Shown here piece after piece: positions 1 to 5,542 of a stretch of 5,542 nt of DNA. The notes beneath the pieces were generated by a model. That model was not told the origin of the DNA. It saw only the letters and a program-made list of their open reading frames with translations, and ran no database searches. This stretch comes from Hyphomicrobiales bacterium (GTDB lineage: Bacteria; Pseudomonadota; Alphaproteobacteria; Rhizobiales; Devosiaceae). Location of the stretch: positions 1 to 5,542 of the forward strand of contig JALWTJ010000267.1 of the NCBI GenBank assembly GCA_027082895.1, written 5' to 3'. A program made the position numbers and the translations under genes. Numbering within the stretch: the first letter of the stretch is position 1; each line of letters opens with the position of its first letter.

Positions 1-311
1 AGCAGAACCCCCAGCGGCACCAGCACTCGCAGCAGGCGGGCCTGCTGGTCCGCCGTTTTCAGCACGATGACGCTCAGCCCCACATTGGGCTGGTTTTCCG
101 CTGTCACGTTCTGAATGATGGCGCATTGTTCCGCACTCGCACCCGGAGGGGTGTCGCAGCTCATCTGCCAGTCCCCGTGCTGGGAGCGCACGACCCCCTG
201 GCCAAGGGCCAGTGAAGGGACCAGCAGGCTGGCGATCACGCCGACCATGAGCAAGCCGAAACGGCCGGCAAGCTGAACGGGATGGCCGGAAAAACGAAAG
301 ATATGGAACAA
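1..311 (-). CDS. ialB: IalB-family (invasion associated locus B) exported protein, N-terminal part
   Basis: The minus strand reads open from a TTG at 311 to the window edge, giving 103 residues; the C-terminus lies outside. Seen: a basic n-region (FRFSGH...AGRFG), a hydrophobic stretch at about residues 20-36 (LLMVGVIASLLVPSLAL) and a plausible signal peptidase site ALG|Q at 37/38. The mature part begins GVVRSQHGDWQMSCDTPPG and continues with EQCAIIQ and NVGLSVIVLK, the pattern of the IalB family, with the family cysteines at C52 and C63. TTG is chosen because AGGAG lies 9 nt upstream and because it supplies the n-region; the first ATG (248) would start inside the hydrophobic core. IalB proteins are periplasmic or envelope proteins; the name comes from Bartonella invasion, but most carriers are free-living and the role is unknown. 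In many alphaproteobacteria the gene lies divergently beside coxB, as here. Family call is confident, function is not. Confidence 0.85.
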   Translation of the reverse strand, partial: MFHIFRFSGHPVQLAGRFGLLMVGVIASLLVPSLALGQGVVRSQHGDWQMSCDTPPGASAEQCAIIQNVTAENQPNVGLSVIVLKTADQQARLLRVLVPLGVL

Positions 312-320
312 GGCCCTGGT

Positions 321-325
321 CTCCT
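321..325 (-). promoter_or_regulatory. Ribosome binding site deciding the TTG start of ialB
   Basis: The minus strand reads AGGAG here, 9 nt before the TTG at 311. No comparable site precedes the internal ATG at 248, so this site supports the longer N-terminus with a complete signal peptide. Confidence 0.65.
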
Positions 326-405
326 GACTTTGTGTACAACGTTCCGTTACGACTTCCGGGGGACAACGGGCGGATGTGTACGGTTCGCGATCAACGACTT
401 ATGCA

Positions 406-437
406 GGCAAGGGCCCCGCAGGCGCAAGTCCCTTGTC
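406..437. repeat. Inverted repeat upstream of ialB
   Basis: GGCAAGGG (406-413) pairs with CCCTTGTC (430-437), eight pairs including one G-T, around a 16-nt loop. On the minus strand the right arm overlaps a perfect TTGACA (439-434), but no -10-like hexamer lies at the right distance (the expected position reads GGGCCC), so this is not called a promoter. It may be an operator or a leader hairpin of ialB. Confidence 0.4.
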
Positions 438-540
438 AAAGTAGGCCCCGCCCCCGTTCCTGCGGTTTCCCATCCCCCGCATGGACGTGACATTCCATGC
501 GCCCCATGGGCATGATCCGGTTGCAGGTGGCCCGTCCGTC

Positions 541-583
541 CTGCCACCGGTGCACCATGCCGGGCACGGTCCACCGGTGACAG
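541..583. repeat. 43-nt imperfect inverted repeat with two CACCGGTG arms
   Basis: The segment is symmetric about position 562. Reading inward, CTG/CAG (541-543 with 581-583), CACCGGTG/CACCGGTG (545-552 with 572-579), ACC/GGT (554-556 with 568-570) and TGC/GCA (558-560 with 564-566) pair, leaving a CGG loop at 561-563. That is 17 of 20 positions paired, with three isolated mismatches (544/580, 553/571, 557/567). CACCGGTG is itself an 8-bp palindrome, so the element is also a 27-bp-spaced direct repeat. No T-run follows on either strand, so it is not a standard intrinsic terminator. Candidate roles are a paired operator, a structured RNA or a dispersed repeat. Confidence 0.65.
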
Positions 584-687
584 ATCCAGACCTGTCAACT
601 TGGGCAAGTGTATGGCAAGGGTGGGGCAGAAAGTGGATTTTGCCGGCCGGGGCCAGCATTTCCCTGCCGTTCCTGCTCCGCCATGGT

Positions 688-702
688 GCAGCATGTTGCT
701 GC
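688..702. repeat. Small perfect hairpin GCAGCA-TGT-TGCTGC
   Basis: GCAGCA (688-693) and TGCTGC (697-702) form a 6-bp stem with a 3-nt loop. It is short and could occur by chance, but it sits close to the next hairpin at 721-755. Confidence 0.4.
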
Positions 703-720
703 GAAGTCATTGCCTTTGCC

Positions 721-755
721 GGGAGGGGTGCGCGTTTTGTCGCACCCATCATCCC
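721..755. repeat. Hairpin upstream of the operon promoter region
   Basis: GGGTGCG (726-732) pairs perfectly with CGCACCC (741-747) around an 8-nt T-rich loop. GGGA (721-724) can extend the stem with TCCC (752-755) across an asymmetric bulge. The plus strand has only TTTAATT some distance after the stem, so termination is possible but weakly supported. It may mark the edge of the coxB promoter. Confidence 0.5.
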
Positions 756-760
756 CCGCC

Positions 761-798
761 TTTAATTGATTAAATCGCAGCGATATGATCTAGATCAA
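761..798 (+). promoter_or_regulatory. Putative coxB promoter with FNR/FixK-like box
   Basis: In an AT-rich island, TATGAT (784-789) matches the -10 consensus TATAAT at five of six positions, with a weak -35 TTTAAT (761-766) 17 bp upstream. Over it lies ATGATCTAGATCAA (785-798), which fits the FNR/FixK pattern TTGAT-N4-ATCAA with one mismatch; its core TGATCTAGATCA (786-797) is a perfect 12-bp palindrome. A small inverted repeat, ATCGC-A-GCGAT (774-784), sits in the spacer. If this promoter is used, the leader is about 190 nt and a bound FNR-type factor would cover the -10 and start site, implying repression. The alternative is that the box activates a promoter further downstream; I see no clear -10 there. 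The start site is inferred, not seen. Confidence 0.45.
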
Positions 799-825
799 TT
801 GAAATGAAAAAATCTGAAATTGTGA

Positions 826-842
826 GTCGGCCTGTGCCTGAC
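826..842 (+). other. Small bulged hairpin in the coxB leader
   Basis: GTCGGC (826-831) pairs with GCC and GAC (836-838, 840-842) around a CTGT loop, with T839 bulged. It would form in the leader RNA of coxB. Role unknown. Confidence 0.3.
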
Positions 843-870
843 GGACCCTTTCGGATTTTGGAATGATTGA

Positions 871-885
871 TCCGGTGTCGCCGGA
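871..885 (+). other. Small hairpin TCCGG-tgtcg-CCGGA in the coxB leader
   Basis: A perfect 5-bp stem with a 5-nt loop, about 100 nt before the coxB start. It is short enough to be chance; it is listed because the leader is long and holds other possible stems. Confidence 0.3.
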
Positions 886-986
886 CCCGCATCAGCCATG
901 CAAAACTGCTTTCAGGAAGCTGTTTGCTGGCGGGACGCAGCGGGTGAGGGGCACCGAAATGGATCGCTAGCTATTGGGGGGAAGCT

Positions 987-1922
987 GTGCTCGCTATTCT
1001 TTCACGACCGACAGGGATGAAACGCATCATGATTCGTGGTTTTTTTCTTTTTCTTCTTGCTCTGGTTCCCGGACTGGCCATGGCCCAGGAAGAACGGGTT
1101 CTGGGCAAGGCCGTTGACGGCCAGATGCACCTGCAGGGGGCCGCAACGCCGATCATGGACAGTATCACGGCCTTTCATGACAATCTCCTGATGTGGATCA
1201 TCAGCGGCATTGTCCTGTTCGTGCTTGCATTGCTGATCATCGTCATCCTGCGCTTCAACTCCCGCGCCAATCCCACTCCCTCCAAGACCAGCCACAACAC
1301 CATGATCGAAGTGGTCTGGACCGTGGCGCCGATTGTCATCCTGATCGTGATCGCCATTCCCTCCTTCGGGGTGCTGGCCGACCAGCAGACCATTCCCGAC
1401 GGCACGCGCAAATATCTGGGTGCCAACATCTTCAGCTATGGGGATGTGGAGCTTCCTGCTCCGGAACTGACCGTCAAGGCCACCGGCAACCAGTGGTACT
1501 GGAGCTATGACTATGTGGATTATGACGGGGTTGATTTCGATTCCTACATGCTTGGCGATGCCGAGCGCGAATCCGCGAAACCGAATGAGCCGCGCCTGCT
1601 GGCAGCGGACTTCGATCTCGTCGTGCCCGTCGATACCACGGTGCGGGTGCTGGTGACAGGCTCCGATGTCATTCATTCCTTTGCCGTTCCCTCCTTCGGC
1701 ATCAAGATTGACGCGGTGCCCGGGCGTCTGAACGAAACCTGGTTCAATGTCCGCAAGACGGGCATGTATTACGGACAGTGCTCCGAACTGTGCGGCAAGG
1801 ATCACGCTTTCATGCCCATTGCCGTGCGGGTGGTCAGCAAGGAAGAATTCGCCAAGTGGCTCGCCACTGCCCAGTCCGACGGGGTGGAAGCGGCGGTCGC
1901 CATGCTGTCGCCGGTCAACTGA
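987..1922 (+). CDS. coxB: Cytochrome c oxidase subunit II (CuA subunit)
   Basis: Takes electrons from cytochrome c at a binuclear CuA centre on the periplasmic side and passes them to heme a in subunit I. Seen in the 311 residues: a signal peptide (about 11-33, core FFLFLLALVPGLAMA, cleavage AMA|QE); two membrane helices at about 66-89 and 107-129; the aromatic stretch QWYWSY (169-174) used for electron entry; and a cupredoxin domain with all CuA ligands, H230, C265, E267 (backbone), C269, H273 and M276. There is no C-terminal cytochrome c domain (no CxxCH), so this is the plain aa3 type. The GTG at 987 has a G-rich ribosome binding site (975-982); ATG at 1017 would still give a full signal peptide but has AGGG directly abutting it, so the exact start is uncertain by ten residues. 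The signal-peptide codons include a T7-C-T5 run. First gene of the operon, 137 bp before ctaD. Confidence 0.97.
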   Translation: MLAILSRPTGMKRIMIRGFFLFLLALVPGLAMAQEERVLGKAVDGQMHLQGAATPIMDSITAFHDNLLMWIISGIVLFVLALLIIVILRFNSRANPTPSKTSHNTMIEVVWTVAPIVILIVIAIPSFGVLADQQTIPDGTRKYLGANIFSYGDVELPAPELTVKATGNQWYWSYDYVDYDGVDFDSYMLGDAERESAKPNEPRLLAADFDLVVPVDTTVRVLVTGSDVIHSFAVPSFGIKIDAVPGRLNETWFNVRKTGMYYGQCSELCGKDHAFMPIAVRVVSKEEFAKWLATAQSDGVEAAVAMLSPVN

Positions 1923-1943
1923 TACCGGGGTGGCAAGATGAAG

Positions 1944-1969
1944 GGGCGCGGCCTTCGGGCGCGCCCGAA
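1944..1969 (+). other. Overlapping GC-rich hairpins between coxB and ctaD
   Basis: GGGCGCG (1944-1950) pairs with CGCGCCC (1960-1966) as a perfect 7-bp GC stem, extendable by CC/GG. The overlapping segment TTCGGGCGCGCCCGAA (1954-1969) is a perfect 16-bp palindrome sharing the same 3' arm, so the two folds exclude each other. The following bases (GAAAGACAATACGC) contain no T-run, so I do not call a rho-independent terminator. A processing or mRNA-stabilising structure, setting different levels for coxB and ctaD, is the likelier reading. Confidence 0.5.
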
Positions 1970-2056
1970 AGACAATACGCAAAGGCCGGCAACAACCGGA
2001 ATTGATCTCGGCCCTGCAACTGAAAATGAACGATCAGAACGAACAGAGGAACGTGA

Positions 2057-3720
<1,664 letters not shown>

Positions 3721-3733
3721 GTAACGGGTACAT

Positions 3734-3752
3734 TCCCGGCCTGGTGCCGGGA
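3734..3752 (+). other. Hairpin directly before the ctaB ribosome binding site
   Basis: TCCCGGC (3734-3740) and GCCGGGA (3746-3752) form a perfect 7-bp stem around CTGGT. The AGGAAAAAGG site of ctaB begins at 3754, right after the stem. Without a T-run it is not a standard terminator; it could protect the 3' end of a processed ctaD message or lower read-through into ctaB. Confidence 0.55.
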
Positions 3753-3753
3753 C

Positions 3754-3763
3754 AGGAAAAAGG
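3754..3763 (+). promoter_or_regulatory. Ribosome binding site supporting the TTG start of ctaB
   Basis: AGGAAAAAGG precedes the TTG at 3764; its first AGG is 7 nt upstream. A second in-frame TTG at 3773 would use the AAAGG end of the same site at 9 nt. No ATG or GTG is available near enough to the conserved N-terminus, so a TTG start is likely, with a three-codon uncertainty. Confidence 0.5.
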
Positions 3764-4726
3764 TTGATTGGCTTGGCATACGTTCCAACCAGTAACGAGA
3801 CACAGACAACGGTTCCCGGCGCCAGCATGCCTGCGCTGGGGGCCGATGTGTCCGACTATATTGCGCTGCTGAAACCCCGGGTCATGTCCCTTGTGGTGTT
3901 CACGGCCCTGGTTGGTATGCTGCTGGCGCCGGTTGCCCTTCATCCGCTGGAAATGCTGGTGGCCATCTCCGCCATCGCCCTTGGGGGCGGGGCGTCGGGA
4001 GCCCTGAACATGTATTTCGATGCGGACATTGACGCCCTCATGAGCCGGACGAAAAACCGGCCCATCCCGGCAGGACGCATCGAACGTTCCGCGGTTCTGG
4101 GATATGGCATGTTCCTGGCCGTTCTTTCCGTGTCGGTACTGGGTCTTGCCACCAACTGGCTTGCTGCCGGGCTGCTGGCCCTGACCATCTTCTATTATGT
4201 GGTGATCTATACCATCTGGCTGAAGCGGATCACCCCCCAGAACATCGTCATTGGTGGTGCTGCCGGAGCCTTTCCGGTAATGGTGGGCTGGTCCGCCATG
4301 ACCGGCAACGTCACCCTTGAGCCGCTCGTCCTGTTCCTGATCGTTTTTTTGTGGACGCCCCCCCATTTCTGGGCCCTGGCCCTGTACAAGAAGGGGGATT
4401 ACGCGGCCGCCAATATCCCGATGCTGCCCAACGTGGCCGGGGAAAAGGCGACCCGGGTGCAGATTCTCATCTATTCCGTTCTTCTGGCCGTTTCTGGTGT
4501 TGCGCCCACCCTGCTCGGATTTGCCGGCTGGGCCTATGGGCTGGTCGCCTTGGGGCTGGGTGCGGCCATGATCGTTTATTCCGTGCGCCTGTTTGTGCCC
4601 GACCAGACCCTCATGCGGAAGCGGGCCCGCAAGCTGTTCCTGTTTTCCCTGTCCTACCTGTTCGTGCTGTTTCTCGCCCTGCTGGTCGAGACCCTTGCGC
4701 TACGCCTTGCTGCGGGAGGCCTGTAA
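3764..4726 (+). CDS. ctaB: Protoheme IX farnesyltransferase (heme O synthase)
   Basis: Integral membrane UbiA-family prenyltransferase (CyoE/COX10) that adds a farnesyl group to protoheme to give heme O, the precursor of the heme A used by CtaD. Seen in the 320 residues: [17 protein letters not shown] (35-51), the conserved first helix; the metal/diphosphate motif N82-x3-D86-x3-D90 (NMYFDADID) followed by [12 protein letters not shown] (95-106); [19 protein letters not shown] (195-213) and [15 protein letters not shown] (217-231), the second conserved loop with D212; and about nine hydrophobic segments. Length and motifs are normal for CtaB. The start is TTG. The frame passes intact through a T7 run and a C7 run (4344-4364) inside the conserved WTPPHFW stretch. 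Its stop TAA overlaps the next ATG by one base. Heme A synthase (ctaA) is not in the window. Confidence 0.97.
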   Translation: MIGLAYVPTSNETQTTVPGASMPALGADVSDYIALLKPRVMSLVVFTALVGMLLAPVALHPLEMLVAISAIALGGGASGALNMYFDADIDALMSRTKNRPIPAGRIERSAVLGYGMFLAVLSVSVLGLATNWLAAGLLALTIFYYVVIYTIWLKRITPQNIVIGGAAGAFPVMVGWSAMTGNVTLEPLVLFLIVFLWTPPHFWALALYKKGDYAAANIPMLPNVAGEKATRVQILIYSVLLAVSGVAPTLLGFAGWAYGLVALGLGAAMIVYSVRLFVPDQTLMRKRARKLFLFSLSYLFVLFLALLVETLALRLAAGGL

Positions 4727-4914
4727 TGCCCGAAATCCACGACAAGGCCGTTGAAAACAGCGCCGATGAAGCGGCTCTGCAAACCGAAAGATACCGAGCA
4801 CGCCAGAGGCGGCGCTCCATTGCCATTGCCCTTGGTCTGGCCATTCTGGTTGCGATCTTTTATGCCCTGACCATCGTCAAGCTTGGTCCGGCCGTTTTCC
4901 AGAGGGACCTGTAA
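4726..4914 (+). CDS. coxF: CoxF-like small membrane protein of the cox operon
   Basis: The ATG at 4726 overlaps the ctaB stop (TAATG) and has GGGAGG (4714-4719) 6 nt upstream. The open frame also extends upstream to 4351, but that part is an off-frame shadow inside ctaB. The 62 residues have an acidic N-terminus, a basic stretch at 22-30 (RYRARQRRR) and one hydrophobic helix at about 31-50 (SIAIALGLAILVAIFYALTI), followed by VKLGPAVFQRDL. The basic-then-helix order suggests N-in topology. Small proteins ending in a helix with FY-LTIVKLG occur between ctaB and ctaG in many alphaproteobacteria and are named CoxF; the biochemical role is not established to my knowledge. Context suggests an oxidase assembly factor or accessory subunit. 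The family call rests on position and the C-terminal motif. Confidence 0.85.
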   Translation: MPEIHDKAVENSADEAALQTERYRARQRRRSIAIALGLAILVAIFYALTIVKLGPAVFQRDL

Positions 4915-5513
4915 TGAGCACGCCCACGACGTCCCTTGACCACCCCTCCCTTGCCGTCACATCTTCGCGCAATGACGAGGAGGGGAAAAAGAAGCCCCCG
5001 CGCAACAATGTCCGGCTCGCCCTGATCTGTCTGGCCATCGTTACCGGCATGGTGGGCATGGCCTATGCCGCCGTTCCCCTTTATTACATCTTTTGCAGTG
5101 TCACCGGCTATGGCGGTACGACCCGTGTTGCCGCCGGCAATGTCAACGGCATCATCGACCGGGAAATGAGCGTGCGTTTCGACGCCAACATCTCCCGCGA
5201 TCTGGACTGGACGGTTGTGCCGGCCAAGATGGTCACCGACAAGATCGGTACCGTAAAGACCATCACCTTTCTTGCCACCAACAATGCCGACCATGAAGTG
5301 ACGGCTACGGCCAGTTTCAACGTGTCCCCCGAACTGGTCGGCTCCTATTTCAACAAGATTCAGTGCTTCTGCTTTACCGAACAGACTCTTGCCCCCGGAG
5401 AAAGTGCCGAAATGCCGGTAACTTTCTTCCTTGATCCCGAACTGGACAAGGTGCATGAGCTTGATACGGTCAAGGAGGTCACTCTTTCCTACACATTCTA
5501 CAACGCCGACTGA
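4914..5513 (+). CDS. ctaG: Cytochrome c oxidase assembly protein CtaG/Cox11 (CuB copper chaperone)
   Basis: Membrane-anchored periplasmic copper chaperone that delivers copper to the CuB site of subunit I. Seen in the 199 residues: a charged cytoplasmic tail, one membrane helix at about 33-56, then PLYYIFCSVTGYGGTT (55-70) with C61, and the copper-binding CFCF motif with C151 and C153 followed by TEQTLAPGES and MPVTFFLDPEL, all Cox11 family patterns. The domain ends with a beta-strand pattern (VTLSYTFYNAD). The ATG overlaps the coxF stop in a second TAATG junction and is preceded by AGAGGGA (4901-4907). Length is normal, and all three family cysteines are present. Confidence 0.97.
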   Translation: MSTPTTSLDHPSLAVTSSRNDEEGKKKPPRNNVRLALICLAIVTGMVGMAYAAVPLYYIFCSVTGYGGTTRVAAGNVNGIIDREMSVRFDANISRDLDWTVVPAKMVTDKIGTVKTITFLATNNADHEVTATASFNVSPELVGSYFNKIQCFCFTEQTLAPGESAEMPVTFFLDPELDKVHELDTVKEVTLSYTFYNAD

Positions 5514-5528
5514 TGGGAGAAGTCAAAT

Positions 5529-5542
5529 ATGTCCGCCCAAAC
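5529..5542 (+). CDS. ctaE: Probable start of cytochrome c oxidase subunit III (5' fragment)
   Basis: ATG at 5529 follows GGGAGA (5515-5520) at 8 nt spacing and reads MSAQ before the window ends. Subunit III (CtaE/CoxC) normally follows ctaG in this operon type, and MSAQ is a common beginning for it. Four residues cannot prove the family, so the call is mostly context. A competing ATG at 5513, overlapping the ctaG stop, reads MGEVKYVRPN and is also open, but has no well-placed ribosome binding site. Confidence 0.65.

Larger units (their letters stand above)
312..986. other. Gene-free divergent region between ialB and the cox operon
   Basis: This 675-bp stretch separates two divergent genes. 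The open frames in it (for example 481-765 plus, 347-694 and 399-752 minus) have no good ribosome binding site and low-complexity, Pro/Gly/His/Arg-rich translations without a recognisable family, so I treat it as non-coding. It contains several inverted repeats (406-437, 541-583, 688-702, 721-755, 826-842, 871-885) and an AT-rich patch at 761-820 that is the best place for the operon promoter. The length is large for a simple divergent promoter, so an unannotated small RNA or a degraded gene remains possible. Confidence 0.7.

Noticed and set aside
434..439. Perfect TTGACA on the minus strand as a -35 for ialB
   Set aside because: The -10 position 17 bp away reads GGGCCC on the plus strand, and the nearest AT-rich hexamer is about 29 bp away, so no promoter can be supported.
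347..752. Two minus-strand open frames of 115 and 117 codons upstream of ialB
   Set aside because: They overlap one another in different frames, lack ribosome binding sites and look like random GC-rich translation.
481..765. 94-codon plus-strand open frame in the divergent region
   Set aside because: No ribosome binding site, Pro/Gly/His-rich translation without a family, and it runs through the 541-583 inverted repeat and both downstream hairpins.
1002..1982. 326-codon minus-strand open frame over coxB
   Set aside because: Antisense shadow of coxB; no ribosome binding site or recognisable domain.
4351..4725. Upstream extension of the coxF frame into ctaB
   Set aside because: This part is out of frame with the strongly conserved ctaB core; the strong ribosome binding site at 4714-4719 points to ATG 4726.
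5513..5542. Alternative start of the last gene at ATG 5513 (TGATG overlap with ctaG)
   Set aside because: No well-placed ribosome binding site, while the ATG at 5529 has GGGAGA at 8 nt and begins MSAQ, a usual subunit III start. Not fully excluded because the window ends.

Overview
The window holds most of an aa3-type cytochrome c oxidase operon of an alphaproteobacterium, with a divergently transcribed gene at the left edge. The assignment to Alphaproteobacteria rests on three things. The gene order is ialB (divergent), coxB, ctaD, ctaB, a coxF-like small gene, ctaG and the start of ctaE. The proteins are of the alphaproteobacterial/mitochondrial type. The coding sequence is GC-rich. An acetic-acid-bacterium or other Rhodospirillales relative is a guess and cannot be settled from this sequence.

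Layout. Positions 1-311 (minus strand) carry the N-terminal part of an IalB-family exported protein, not seen before in the supplied evidence and starting at TTG. Positions 312-986 form a long gene-free divergent region. It holds several inverted repeats, including a 43-nt imperfect one at 541-583, and an AT-rich patch at 761-820 with an FNR/FixK-like palindrome over a possible -10 element. Positions 987-1922 encode oxidase subunit II (GTG start), 2060-3712 subunit I, 3764-4726 heme O synthase (TTG start), 4726-4914 a 62-residue CoxF-like membrane protein, and 4914-5513 the copper chaperone CtaG/Cox11. The last 14 bases (5529-5542) are probably the start of subunit III.

How the genes work together. 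CoxB takes electrons from cytochrome c at CuA. CtaD carries heme a, heme a3 and CuB, reduces oxygen and pumps protons. CtaB makes heme O, the precursor of heme A. CtaG delivers copper to the CuB site. All ligand residues I could check are present, so the enzyme looks functional. The plus-strand genes are very likely co-transcribed: the ctaB/coxF and coxF/ctaG junctions overlap by one base (TAATG), while the two larger gaps (after coxB and after ctaD) carry hairpins without T-runs.

Overall this is a conventional respiratory operon. I see no novel system. The points worth a second look are in the divergent region and in the hairpins at the gene junctions.
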